Below, piece by piece: positions 37,101-50,037 of a stretch of DNA of 64,000 nt. The stretch comes from Populus alba (lineage: Eukaryota > Streptophyta > Magnoliopsida > Malpighiales > Salicaceae), in assembly GCF_005239225.2 (NCBI RefSeq), contig NC_133297.1, positions 15,364,147 to 15,428,146 of the forward strand, written 5' to 3'. Numbering within the stretch: the first letter of the stretch is position 1; each line of letters opens with the position of its first letter. The position numbers and the translations under genes were made by a program. Under the pieces are notes generated by a model. The model was not told the DNA's origin and searched no databases. It was given only the letters and a program-made list of their open reading frames with translations.

Positions 37101-38549
37101 AATAATTGATTTTGGTATCGACGAGTTTCATTAGATAAGATGAGTTTCATTTAGGTGTTCTTGCACCTTGAAATTACTTGAGAAATTAGATTTGACATCT
37201 AAAAGTTTTTGTGTTTTGATTTTTTTATTTCTGGATTGATTTTTAGTTGTTTAATGGAATAAACAAGTTCACATAGGTTTTGGGTTGTTTTTTTAGGCCA
37301 TAAAATTATTTTAAAAATAGATTTTTTTTATGTAAACATGGATCCTTTATCATAGAATCTAGGTTGCAAATGACACGTTCTCTACCTATTTTAGCAAAAA
37401 TACAATTAACCCTAATAACATAAGCCTGGGCTTTTTTTGTTAAGGCATAGGCAAGCTGGGCCTTGGCTAGTAGGCCGAAGTGGCTGGCCTTTTATTTTTC
37501 TTTTATTGGTATTAAATGCATTTATTTTCTTAGACTTCAAAAAAATTTCTTTTTTTTTTTTAATTTAAAGGTCCTTTTTTCCCTATTTAACTTAAAAAAG
37601 TGAATCCTTTTGTTATTTAACTTAAAAAAACTTAAGCATGCTTTTGTTATTTTAGTCCACATGCCCAACATTTTTTTAATATTTTTTTAGTCATTTAAAA
37701 TAAAAAAAATATCCATCCTTTATTATTTAAATGAATCTTTTTGTTATTTATCTTAAAAAAATTTAAGTTCGAATCTTTTATTTCAATTCCACATGCCTAC
37801 CCTATTTTGTTTCTTTATTGCTTTTTGTTATTTGATACAAAAAAATCTCACACATGATTATCGTACAATTAAACAAAATATGATCTAATTGATACAAACT
37901 TATTAAATTTGGTATGGTGCATGATCTATATAATGAGTATGACAAGTTAATCTAAGTTTAATTGAGTTTTTTTTTTTTGTATTTTTTTTAATTAATTCTT
38001 TTTTTATCAATTTCATCATTTAATATTGGCTTGATTTTGAATTAAATTTCATGATTTATTTTAATTTTTTTTTATAGGGTAATCGTGGTCTCATGAACCG
38101 AGTTACAAGTTTGGCTATTTAACCACGGTTAACCAATGTCAATCCATAACACTATTGTTTCAATATCTCAAAAAACATCATCCAATAATATTAAGATTTT
38201 GAATTCATGATTAATTTTATTTTATATAACATGTTAGGAATGTTTTATTCTTCTTTTTTGAGTTCAAAATAATAATAATAATAATAGTCTAGTGGTTGTT
38301 ATTGCAAAGCTACTTGGATTTTAATATTTCACATTCCGTCTATTTTTGTAAAGAAAAACAATAATTATAATATTATAATTTCAATTTAATCTCTGAAATT
38401 AATGTAATATCTAACAATGAATAAAGTAAAATTTAAAAATTCACTAAAGAAAGATATTTTCAGGTAAAAATATAATAACAAAGTATCTGTTTTATCAATA
38501 CTATCTACTAGTCTTTTGATAATACAAAAATAAGATTGAGCTAAAAGTA
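34161..38549. other. AT-rich gene-poor region
   Basis: About 4.4 kb without a credible gene. Contains interspersed-repeat-like phrases (GGGTTAACCTGAGTTGACCC near 34617; a C-run, CCCCCCGCCCCGCCC, near 37003) and a possible MITE end at 36541 onward (GAGCCTATTTGATATTATAA). Short frames look like chance ORFs. Confidence 0.5.
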
Positions 38550-38718
38550 AGTGAGTGTTTATTTATACGGTAGCTTTAGCTTTTGAAGCAAATTGTGTAA
38601 ACTAGTTGTTTAGTAACATGAAAAAAGCAATTTATTATTTGGTGGGCCCCATAATTTTTTTCATCAAACCGGTGTTTTGCTCACAGTAACTGGGAGCTGC
38701 TTCTCTTGTAATTCACTT

Positions 38719-38860
38719 GGGCACTGTTCATAACAGTGCCCATGCCAGCTGATGCCTGGTGAATTAAATTCACCTTGGCACTATTCACTCAAGAAGTGAA
38801 CAGTGCACATGCGAATTATAATTCACCTGACACTATTCACGTGAATAGTGTCAGGTGAAT
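38719..38860. repeat. cluster of palindromes including a perfect 40-bp palindrome
   Basis: 38821-38860 equals its own reverse complement over all 40 bases (two 20-base arms, no loop). Nearby, 38719-38728 and 38732-38741 form a second perfect hairpin with 10-bp arms and a 3-base loop. The phrase CACTATTCAC or its complement recurs between them. Confidence 0.9.
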
Positions 38861-39234
38861 TTTTTTAGCATTGTTTACATGAATAGTATTTATTAAATCG
38901 CGTCCAACCTGATACATTTTTTTTTTAAATTGTGTTGTACTAAAAAAAAATAATGTTTAATATTATTTAATAACACTACATAAATTAGAAGAACATCGCA
39001 TGATGACGTAGCATTTATGGAATTTAATCGCAATTTCAATTTTTTTTCTGATGATATTTTACTTGATTTTGTTGCACGCTCAAAAAATCATGAAAACTGT
39101 AGTCTTTATCAAATGAATTTCATACGTGATAAAATTGTAGATAAGTTAATGGAATAATAAAAAATATTAGATATAAAATATTATTTATTTAATGATGTAA
39201 TAATAGTAGTTAAATCTACAATATTTAAATTAAA

Positions 39235-39238
<4 letters not shown>

Positions 39239-39268
<30 letters not shown>
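39239..39268. repeat. (TA)n microsatellite
   Basis: About 15 TA dinucleotides inside the MITE-like element; the same position in the 59-kb relative also holds a TA tract. Confidence 0.9.
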
Positions 39269-39271
<3 letters not shown>

Positions 39272-39370
39272 TTATTTTATAACCTGAATTTAAAAAGTAG
39301 TTTTAACCAAACACATTAAACAAGTGATTTTCTAAAAGTAAATCTTGGTTCTACAGTAAAAAAGATATGC

Positions 39371-40599
39371 TTTCTTTTTTAATTTTTTAGATTCATACAT
39401 AGAAGCTAGCATCAATTAAAAAAAAAAATATAAAATTCTTCTATGCACTAAGTAAAAAGAAAACTTAATTTTAATTAATATAAATTTAATCAGAGAATAT
39501 TATTCTCTGTATAATAAAAACTAGTTATTGTCTCTCTCTTCTCTTCATCATCAAGTGCAACTTGGTTATTTCATAACTCAATTATTTCCATCAATATTTA
39601 TTTAATTGCACTGGCCGTCGTTTTCAGGCCACACTTAAAAGTTGGGGCAAGAAATAGATATGGAGGAAAGCGAGGACAAACACTTGTCAATCGTGTTCTG
39701 TAAGCAAAGGATAAGAAAAAGAAAGATACTTTAGTTGCTTGTTCTTCTTTAGCGATCGATTATTGATGGGATCTTTGCTTTAATCAAGAGTTACTGTCAG
39801 TGTTCTTGAAGATCAGAACTTTAGCTCCCACTCATGGAGTGACTGCAGAGAAGACAAGGGGAAGAAGACGATCGAGACCTCTTGAAATCTTGCTGCAAAT
39901 TAGATATCGAAGCATGCAAGTTAAAGGAGATGCATGCCTTTATTACATGGGGACAAATATAAAGACAGGTGCATAAACACCGATTTAAATAGCTAAAAGA
40001 CATGCTTTAAGTAATGGCAAGCTGGTAGCTAGCACAGGCTTGGCTTGGCTTGGGTTTTAAGTTTGGGCCAACTTAAATATATAAAAAAATAATAATAAAT
40101 TTATGTCAAATAATTATAAAGTTCATCTGTACTGACAAAAGCTAATTGGGTTGGGAAAAAGATTGTTTGCCGTGAGAGGATTCGTTGTTCGAAGATTTTG
40201 CTATTGAAGATAATATGGTTTTTTTTTGTATGGTTCTTTGATTATTATTATATTGATGGAGGACAACTTGGTCTTTTTATATCTCTAAAAGTGTGAAAAA
40301 ATAACTAAATTATCTTTATAAGCAAAAACTTAATTAACTTACGTCTAGGGTTTTTTTTTTTTTTTTTTAACTTGTTTTTTTAGTTATAATCATGATTTAG
40401 AAATAATTTTATATTTTAAAAATTAAAATTGGTTGACACCTTTGGTCTTTTAACATTTTGTGCAGTATCTTCTAACATCCAAACAACAGTTTTTACAACA
40501 AAGATAGAAGCGTCAAGGTGGCTCATTCCACATGGGGCGACTCTTATCATCGTTTATGTGATTGTGTGTTATTAACAACCTTTTCTTTTTTCTTTTCTC
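39371..40599. other. gene-poor spacer
   Basis: A less AT-rich stretch at 39600-40020 contains no long frame and no recognised RNA gene; it could be a remnant exon or non-coding transcript. The remainder is AT-rich. Confidence 0.4.
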
Positions 40600-41560
40600 C
40601 CTTCTCCACACAAAATTCATGTTGGTGATTTAAGATTTTAAAGTTATCCTTTTATTTTTAATTTTTATTCATGGTTTTTTTGTCAAATTCTAATTTTTTC
40701 AATTTTACCCTTTAATTTATAATTGTGATTTGTTTTTTTTTTTTTCAATTTAGTCCTCAATTTTTTTATTTCAATTTTTTGTTTTGGATCCTTTTTGTGA
40801 ATTTAATTTTTCTTTTCAATTTTCCCCTTCAAATGAAAATTTTGAGTTATCCTCTCATTTATTTATTTTTATTTCAAATTTGATTCTCATTCTCTTACTT
40901 GCTATTTTTTGTTTTGGATCATTTTTTATAATTTATTTTTTTCAATTTTATTTTTCATCATTTGATTTGTTAGGAATTAAGATTTTTGGTTTTTCTATAT
41001 ATAATACTTTCAGTTTAGTGACTAAGATCACGGTTTTGAAAAGTTCACACGGGTTACCGTTTTATTGCTTTTTTTTTTTATTTCGTCTTTCGACATTGTT
41101 TATTTTGAAAAATAAACTTCGTGATTTTTTTTAGTTTCCTTTTAATTAGGTCATCTCAATCTCATGACCTGAATAACAGGTTTAGCCACTTGACCTGAGT
41201 ATTTGTTTTGGTCACTTTTTTTACTTTTATTTTTTGTTTCTTCCTTTAAAATTGGTTTTTCATTTTAAAAAAAATAAAATTAAGAATCATCATTTTTCAC
41301 TCGTTGTCTTCTATTAAGTTATCTCTTTTGTATGATCCAGCTCATAAAGTTTGATGGTTATACTCGGGTTTGCTGCTGTTCTATTTTTATGGGCTTGGTT
41401 TTTTTTTTTATATATATATCTTTTTATATTTGAATTGTTGGAAATTTATCATCATTATATCTGTCAATATGCTTTATATGAGGTTTGTTCGACCTAACAA
41501 TCCAAGTTGTGACTTTTCAATGTTAACTCGGGTTGCCTCGAAACTTTTTATTTTATTTTA
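40600..41560. repeat. T-rich interspersed repeat, copy 1
   Basis: Repeats the phrases TTTCAATTTNNNCCTTCAA, GATCCTCATTCTTTT, TTTTGGATCCTTTT and CAATATTTGATTNGTTNAGAATT, then GTCATCTCAATCTCATGACC. The same phrase order is found at about 43120-44140 and 45080-45830. Non-coding. Confidence 0.6.
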
Positions 41561-43119
41561 TTTTTTAATATTGAGTTACCTTGACATTTAGCTTAGTCAA
41601 TTTTTTTTTTGACAATTTTTTTTTTTGACATGTGGTTATTTTTTTGTCTATAATTGTTATTAGTTGTTTTTTAAAAAAAACTTGATTCATCCTTATTTTT
41701 TATATTATATAATTAAATAAAATTATCTTATTACACCACTAGGATCTCTAACTTAAATCGTGATTTTTTTTTCCCCTTTAAAAACATGCTATTAGCGCAA
41801 TTACATCGTTTTTCTTATGTTGTAAAAAAAGCAACCTGATTGGCTGTAAACCAATGTAGTGAAATACCAATCTCCATTCACATTTAACGGATTAATGATT
41901 TTGACGATCTCTATACTTTCGATTTTTGCCTCCCATTTGTCAACTTTTTTAATCAAAACTGTGTACTATTGGTCTGTTCATATCGTTAGTCCCATGAATA
42001 TCAATGGGACTATTTGCCTATTAACTTTGAAAATATATTTTTGTTTATTTGAAAAAAATATCATAAAATGATAAGAAACAGATAAAGAATTTAAGGACAA
42101 AACTATATATATATATCAATAAAATTGAAAAAAAAAGTAAGTTCCACCAATTTTTTCTTTTTTATTTATAATTACGTATTTGTTAATTATAAATTATAAA
42201 AGAAACAATAATTATGAAATTGAGTGAAATAAAAAAAAAAACTCAATTAAGTCCAAAAAAAATCATCACCACTACAATCCTTTTAATTATAACACATATT
42301 CATCTGCATAACAAAATATGAAATATTTGCCTCAGGGAAAAAAAAAACTTTGTTTCAAAAAATAATTATAAGAAATTCAATTAAATTTCAAATAAAATTT
42401 CAGCTACCAACACAATCATAGGGGATCCTTTCATCATCAAATCGTTATTTTTATAAAAGCGCGAAATAGTATACAAAATGGAAACAATATAACAAAATAA
42501 TGTTTTTTTTACAAATACATAAGAATTTGGATTTTATGATAGTTTTATTTTCAAGAAAACAATGGGAGAGAAAATCTATATATGATTTTCTTTAATTTTT
42601 CCAAATACATAAGAATTTAGATTATTATGTTTTTTTTTATTAGTTTAGTATTATTCTATTTAATTAACCAAAGCTAATTCACCTTGGAAAAACACTAATT
42701 ATTAGACGGATTATTATTCACCAGAATAGTATAATGATGATTTTATCCTTTTTCATAAACAATCATTGAACTAAATATTATAAGTCTATTAGTTATGATC
42801 AAATTGATCGGAGACAACTTAATCTTTTCACATTTATAAAGCATAGTGAAATAATTAAATTATCCTTCAAAGCAAAAGTTTTAAAACTAGCATTCAAAGA
42901 TATTTTTATATTTTCAACCTGGTTTTTTAGTTCTAATCAAGTTGACAATGGAATTTCATGTTTTAATAAATATAAAATATATTTTAAAAACCAAAAGTGT
43001 ATGACGGTAGGTGCTACGTCTCCCTTAGAAAAAATATTTCTTTCCACCACGTCATTGGAATCATTACGACATCTTCTTCCTATTGGGGTGACGTGTGGCT
43101 TCGATGGTGAGACGGTTTG

Positions 43120-44140
43120 TCCTTTGTTTTCTCTTTTCTCTCTCTTTTCTCTGAAATTTGCACTAGTCATAAGAATTTCAAATTTTTTTTTCTTATTTAT
43201 TGAGATTTCAATTTCGATTCTTATTCTTTTGATTTTTAATTTTTGTTCTTGATCCTTTTATAAAATTGCAATTTGTTTTTAATTTCATCCTTCAATCATA
43301 ATTTGTAATATGTTATTTTGTTTTCGAATTTGATCCTCATTCTTTTGATTTTTTTGGGTCTTTTTATTAAATTAATTTTTCTTTTCAATTTCACCCTTCA
43401 ATAAAAAAAAATTATAGTTGTTATCTGATTTTTTTTATTTCAATTTTGATCCTCATTCTTTTAATTACTAATTTTTATTTTGGATCCTTTTGTATAATTG
43501 AGTTTTTTTTTTTTTTCAATTCATCATTCAATATTTGATTGGTTGAGAATTGGACTCATAGTTTTTCCAAATAGGATATTTCTAACCTAATGACCCGAGT
43601 CATAAGTTTGCAAAGTTAACACAGATTGATATCATTTTTTTTACTTATTTTCTATTTTGATTTCATCATTTCACCTTGTTTTTTTTTAAATGAATTTTAT
43701 GATTTTCTTCATTTTCTTTTCTATTGAGTTGACTCAGGTTGACATGATCCTTTAAATGGAGTTATTTATATATATAAAAAAGAAATCTTAATCTATTTTT
43801 GGTTATGTCCCTCAAAGTTTGGTTCTTTTTAAAATTAATCTTCATTAATTTTTTTTGGCTTCTATTGGGTTATTCAATTAGCATGATCTAGGGCACGAGG
43901 TTTGGTAACTTTACCTGGCTTTGATTTTTTTTTTTTAGATCCTTTTTGTTTGTTGATTTTTTATTTTATTTTATCATTCTACAATTCATTTGTTGAGAAT
44001 TAGACTTTATGAGTTTTTTTTTTCATTTTCTTTATATTAGGTTATCCCACCTTTATTACTCGAATTATAGATTTTTCATATTAGCTCGGGTTAACTTGGG
44101 TTATTTTTTTTTTTTACCCACTTTCATCTTTCTATATTTA
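43120..44140. repeat. T-rich interspersed repeat, copy 2
   Basis: Same phrase order as copy 1: TTTGATCCTCATTCTTTTGAT, TTTCACCCTTCAAT, TTTTGGATCCTTTTG, CATTCAATATTTGATTGGTT, then a CCTAATGACCCGAGTCA segment. Slightly more complete than the others. Confidence 0.6.
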
Positions 44141-44357
44141 GTTGGTTAAGAATTGAGTTATATATTTTTTTTCCTTTTAAAAAAAATATTTTTTTTCAAA
44201 ATTATCATGATCACTTTTTTTTTATTTGGCCTATTTATTGTTATTACTTTTTTTTACTATCTAATTAAAATAAAATTAACTTATTTGACTTAATTGGGTT
44301 ATAATCTCATGAATTCTTCTTCTTTCTTTAAAATGGGCTTGTGCTGACTTAAATATC

Positions 44358-44361
<4 letters not shown>

Positions 44362-44417
<56 letters not shown>
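44362..44417. repeat. long (TA)n microsatellite
   Basis: An uninterrupted TA dinucleotide run of about 56 bp. Confidence 0.95.
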
Positions 44418-44419
<2 letters not shown>

Positions 44420-44589
44420 GAATCTAGTTTCTAAACTAATTAATTACACGTGAGGAAAGAGCACGAGTTGTGCTTAATTTTTTTCTTTTATTTGTAAGGA
44501 TATTTAAATTTTTTTATATGTTTCTTATTTTTATAAATTTGTATGAATCACAACTATCATATTTTACAATCAAATACTTTCTTCTACTT

Positions 44590-44785
44590 CAGAAGCTGTT
44601 CGGGCATCGTGTTATTAAAAATTTTAATTTTTTTTAATTAAAAATAATTTTTTTATATATATTTTGGATCGTTTTGATATAGTAATCTAAACAATAATTT
44701 TTTTAAAAAATATATATTATTTTAATATATTTAATATAAAAAATACTTTAAAAAACAACTACAATCACATTTTGAAATATATAAT
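44590..44785. mobile_element. MITE-like short element
   Basis: Carries TTTTGGATCGTTTTGATATA and ends AAAAACAACTACAATCACATTTT, matching the arrangement of other short elements in this window (48661-48838, 58120-58275, 63838-64000). No coding capacity; the ends are approximate. Confidence 0.4.
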
Positions 44786-45079
44786 GAGAATATTTGTTAA
44801 TTTGTGAATCTCAGATACGCTGCTCAGAGGAAACAGTGCCGAAAATTATTATATAGTCGGAATCACAAAATTAAACTGTACTTCATATCCATAAAGAAAC
44901 ATGCCACTTTCATCCAAACCTAAGCAGTTAACCAATAAATGGACCAACTATTTCCAAAGCAAACTCCCCCCACCTGTCTCCTTATGATGCTTCCCTACAT
45001 TATGAGTTTTGTTGTCTTGGAATATGGAATTCACTAAAGGACAGTCTATTATATACCCTACATCAATATAATATTATTG

Positions 45080-45830
45080 TGGATTCCTCGGGTAAAATTA
45101 TTTTTTTACATTTTAGTATTTAAAAAAAAAAAAAAAAACTTTGTATTTGGAGTATTTCAGTTTTTATGTTTTTTATTTTTTATTTTCACCCTTATTTTTT
45201 TTCCATAAAAGTCTTTTACATTTTCAATTTAATTCTTAAATTGCAATTTGTTATATATATATTTGATCATTTTGATTCCTAATTTTTTTCCTTGGCTCTC
45301 TACATCAAGTTTTATTGGCTTTCAAGTTTCAACCTCATCTTTCAATCAAAATTTATCTTTTTTTTAAAAAAAAATAATCCTTATTTTTTTATTTTTTTAT
45401 TTTTGTTAAAGTTTTTTTCTTTTCAATTAAACCCTCCAATTGAAAATTCTTTATGACCTCTAATTTAATTTTTATTTTGATTTTCACCCTTATACTTTTA
45501 ATTATAATTTTTTTTTTTGTTTTGGATCCTTTTCTATGACTAATTTTTTTTATTAATCTCATCATTTGATGTTTGATTTATTAAGAGTTGGGATTCATGG
45601 TTTTATCATTTGTGGTGCTTTTAATATAATGATATGGATCACGAGTTTGAAAATTTAATTTGATACGACATCTTTTTTTCTCATTTTATTTTATGATTTT
45701 ATCATTCTATATTTTTTTTTTAAATATTGGTTTTGTGGTTATCTTTAAATTTATTTCTATCAGTTTATTCTAGTCTCATGACCTAGACCATGGGTTTTGA
45801 ATGTCTTTTTTTAAATAGATGTTATCTTTT
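45080..45830. repeat. T-rich interspersed repeat, copy 3
   Basis: Shares the TTTTCACCCTTAT, TTTTGGATCCTTTT, CATCATTTGATGTTTGATTT and AGTCTCATGACCTAGACCAT segments of copies 1 and 2, more diverged. Confidence 0.55.
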
Positions 45831-46533
45831 AAAATTGTTTTGATTGTATTTAATTTTTGAAGATTTTTCTTGTTTTTTGTTTTATATAGATAAACTTTAT
45901 TTTAAAAAAATTACTTTGAAATAATATTTTTAATACGTTTGGCCTTGCATAAGATTTTTTTTTCCTTTTATTTTATTATATCAGTTTTATGCATGTTTCT
46001 ATTTTTATTATATGTTATTGATTTTAATAAAAAAATATTCAATAGACACAAACCAGGTAAATATCTTATTTTATGGCATCAACTATCTTGATCTAAATCT
46101 ATCTTTCAATTTTTTCAGTTTCTCTTTTAGTTATTGTAAATATTTTTTTTCTTTATTTATTTACATTGATGATTAAATATTTATTTAATTACATGCTGCA
46201 TAAACTTTTTGATTTACACTTTGAAGTTTTCAACCTGCATACCCAAGGTTTTTCTAAAACAAAATTACAACTCGCAAGCGGAGCACAACTTAAATAACTA
46301 ATATTAATACAAAGGGAAACCTAAATTTAATCGTCTAACATGTTATCTCTTAATGAGTTGAGCTTCATCACCATTAATTTTATCAATTTTATTTCAATTA
46401 CCTCATCATTAATTGAGTCCTCAATACTTGATTTTATCAATTTTTCCCTATTTATATTACCTTGTTATCAATTACGTCCCAATTGTGGATAAATTAATTT
46501 ATTTGGACATTTTTAATTGAAATATTTAACAAG

Positions 46534-46575
46534 AATGTGTAGATTGGATGGAATAATGTGTAGATTGGATGGAAT
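46534..46575. repeat. 21-bp tandem duplication
   Basis: The unit AATGTGTAGATTGGATGGAAT plus one base context occurs twice head to tail (46534-46554 and 46555-46575), exact. Confidence 0.85.
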
Positions 46576-46999
46576 ATTTAACTATCACTAACAATGAATA
46601 AATTTAGTGCCGAATCATAGAGAATTTCTCTTCAATACAAGTTAGTGAAGTTGAGAAAAAAAATAAAAATTTATTAAAATCTAATACTTAAATTCTTTTT
46701 CAGAACATATACAGACTTATTTTTTATGTATTTGATTAAAAAACTCAATTAGCATGTGCAAATTAGATACAATATTCGCTAACAATGGATGGATGGAATG
46801 AGAGGTGATATTGTCTAAAATTCATTAAGTTTGAGATAAAATTAATAAAATCAAAAGGTTTGAGACTTGTTTAATAATGGAGGAATAAACTTGAGATAAA
46901 AATGATAAAATCAAACAATTTAAAACTTAATTAATAATGAAGCAATATGTTAGGGTTAGATTGAGATGTCCCCTTTTATAACCGAGAAGTTGTAGGTGG

Positions 47000-47675
47000 C
47001 AGGAAGGCTGCTAGCTAGCAGATCAGAGTATTGTATAATATCCGTAGAATAATTCGGAGATATTTAAATACTAATTTTATCATAAAAACTTTACTGATAG
47101 AATAATAGATGATAATATCATCAGAAAATTTATCATTAGTAATTTTTATTATGTCAATTATTTTGTTAATAATATAATCATCAATGAATTTATAAACAAA
47201 AAAAATCCCAAACAAAAAAATATTACTGCATCATTGGTGATTGAATTTGTATAACCAATGCAATTAATTCGTTAATGATTGACATATTATTAGTGGCAAT
47301 TCTTACAATTTTTTTTAATTTTTTAGAACTTTACAAAAGATTTAGTCAATTTTATTTGTATTTGTTGAACTTATTTCATTGATGATTATATCTGTAATAG
47401 TTAATGGAACCTTTAAATCATTATCAATTTTTTAAATGAATTATCGATACCTAACTAATTAACTATTTAGTTTAACTCAAACTTATTTAATCTATTTTAA
47501 TAGTACCTTTAAATTATTATTAATTTTCTATAAAAAATCAAAGTCCTCCAAATGAATCAAGATTTTTAATTTAACAATAAAACTGATAAAATATAAAATG
47601 TATCTATTAAATAAATCATTATTTATTTCATTATAAAACATCTAAGTTACAAAGTCAAACACAATATCATCAAAT

Positions 47676-47729
<54 letters not shown>

Positions 47730-48318
47730 AAACAAACCCTAAAATATAAAAATCATATTTTCATACAACAAATTTCTATGGAAAAAAGTTATAAAATAAG
47801 GAAACATAAAAAAAAAAACTATATGTATTACATCAAAATAACAAAAAAGATAACAATTTAAAAATGGGTTACAACAAAAAAAAATTTATAGTTTTGCTTG
47901 CTTGATGTGATGAATCTTAAAAAAAAAATAAAATAAACCAGGATATGGAATCTGATAGATTGAGTGGTGGGGTGGTTGGATTTGTTACCATTGATGTTGT
48001 GTGTTGTTTTCTGTAAAATAAAAAGAAAGAAAAAGAAGAATAAAAAATAGGAAAGGGAAATGAGAGGCATATATTGGGTTGTAACTTGAATATTACCAAT
48101 AAGTTTACCAACAAGTCTTAGCGAAGAGCATATTTTCTTGGTAATTTTATTTGTAATAATGATGTTAATTTTTTTATTTTTTTCATTTTCAATTGTATTT
48201 TCTTTGATAGTTATCAAAATTAAATATTATGTTGATAAAAATAACTATAATTTACCAACATATTTTTTTTATTAATATTTTTATTTATATTTAATATTTG
48301 TTTCTGGTAATGTAGGGA
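47000..48318 (-). mobile_element. CACTA-derived fragment related to the 9-kb element
   Basis: On the minus strand, from about 48318 to 47880, the sequence follows the left terminal region of the CACTA element at 9042-9470: TTGGTAATATTCAAGTTACAACCC against TTGGTAATATTTAAGTTATAACCC, then GAAAACAACACA, ATCCACCC/CACCCCACC and TTAAGATNCNNCACATCAAG. The remainder (47000-47300) holds GATGAT and AATTCATTGATGA repeats of CACTA subterminal type. No transposase is left, so it looks like a deletion derivative or end fragment. Confidence 0.6.
47682..47727. repeat. (TA)n microsatellite
   Basis: About 23 TA dinucleotides inside the CACTA-derived fragment. Confidence 0.9.
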
Positions 48319-48660
48319 TAAGTCCTAATAATGATAAATATGAAAATGAAGCAATCATTGACATGTATTATGAAAATAATACATCAGCCAACTAAGAAGT
48401 AAGAACGTGTGGCTCAGATAAGGATAACATCTCAATATATTACCACTTACATTAAAAAATAAACTAGATTAGACTTTCACTGTAACGAACCGAAAAAGAT
48501 ACATGAGTTAATTTATTCTGTAAAGTTTTGTTCTCGGTTCTTCGAGTTTTTTTTTTTTTTTTTAGTTCTTGATCTTGATTTTTTATTCAATGTTATCCTT
48601 AAAAGATTCTTTTTTGTTATTCTAGATTTTTTCATACTTGTTGAGTTACATTTACATCCC

Positions 48661-48838
48661 ATTTGAAAGTATAGTTTTGATTATTTTTTAAAATATTTTT
48701 TATATTAAAATAATATATTTTTTATTTTTTAAAAAATTATTTTTAAAATTAATACATCGATTCAAAATATATAAAAAATTAATTTTTAACAAAAAAAAAT
48801 TTAATTTTTTAAAAACACAGTTATAACACTCTTAATTA
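48661..48838. mobile_element. MITE-like short element
   Basis: Starts TTTGAAAGTATAGTTTTGAT and ends AAAAACACAGTTATAACACT, with a T/A-rich core containing AATACATCGATTCAAAAT. Same family arrangement as 44590-44785 and 63838-64000. Confidence 0.4.
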
Positions 48839-50037
48839 TGTTTCTTGTTGTTGAGAATTATCTCAGGGTTGACTTCCTTTTTGACTTTAGATGAGAAATT
48901 TAAGAATTGGTGTACAAAACAAAATTAAAAAAAAATAAGGATTATCAGCTTTTTCTTTTTTGTTTAAAATGTTTGTAAATCTATTATTTAGTACCTCATA
49001 TTTTCTTTTGTAAACCTTGAACCATTGGAATTCTAGATTTTTTTTTTCTAAGTTCGAAACTTTATTTATTTTATATTTTAGTCTTTAAATCTTGAGTAAA
49101 AAAAGAGAAAAAATCACTGGAAGAATTTTTTTGAGAGAAAAAGTTTTTGAAGGTTGGATTTGACAACTATAAACTTTAATTTTAGTGTTTATAGATTTTT
49201 CTTTAGAAAAACTTAATGGAAGATAATTGCCACCTTTAATAATATTAAAAAAATAGATTAAAGCTCTCAAATTTTTTAATTTTGCTGAATTTAAAGTTTT
49301 TGAGCTATTAAAGTGTGCTTTTTCATTGGATAAGAGGTTATATAGTTTTATGAGATTATTTTTTTTTTATATGTTTTTAGATAAAAAATAATAATTAAAA
49401 TCTAAATTTTTGAGGTTAAAAAACGTTAAACCCAATTTTGGAGTTATTGGAACTGGTCAAGTGAGTATGAAAAACGACAACCAAACTATTCGGAAAAGAA
49501 AAAGAAAAAGATATAGCAAATGACAAAATTAAAAAAATAATTAAAAACAAGTGCTCGGGTAATGAAGGGGGTTGGATGCTCATGTCCCGTCCATGCATGC
49601 ATGCCCATCAATTTTTGTAAATCATTTTTTTTTTCACTTTTCTCATTTTATATTTGAATACTATTTAAAAAATTTATTTAAATAATGTTTAAATAATTAT
49701 CTGAACATGTTAATATTTTAAGACAATATTAGCACCTTCTATAGTGATATTATAAATTATTTTCAGAATAATTATATATGAACCAAATATTTTTCTAAAT
49801 GTGGATGAAATATGTTTATTAAACTCCAACAAATAACATTTACTGAAGATGAATTATTTCTTGAACATATATAGTGATTTACCTTGAGAATCTCAACGTA
49901 CGATACAAGTCAAAAGGATGTTTTGAAATAAATTGTCGACTCATATTAGTTCATTAATTTTAGGATAACGTGTTTAAGATTAAGAAGTTTGAAAAATCTC
50001 TTATTTGTTTAAAAAATAAAGAAGAAACTGAGATTAA

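Larger units (their letters stand above)
38550..39370. mobile_element. non-autonomous Harbinger-related element (MITE-like), approximate ends
   Basis: Left end near GTGAGTGTTTATTTATACGG resembles the left end of the Harbinger element at 17511. The right half (39110-39330) aligns with 59280-59500: shared GTAGTTAAATCTACAAT, then AAAAACTATATAT, a (TA)n tract, and TTTTAACCAAA(C/T)ACATTAAAC. The centre carries palindromic sequences. No coding capacity. The right end is diverged, so its boundary is uncertain. Confidence 0.5.

Noticed and set aside
40784..44000. Several 70-116 aa Phe/Leu/Ile-rich frames
   Set aside because: They arise from T-rich repeats; composition follows the base bias and no domain is visible.
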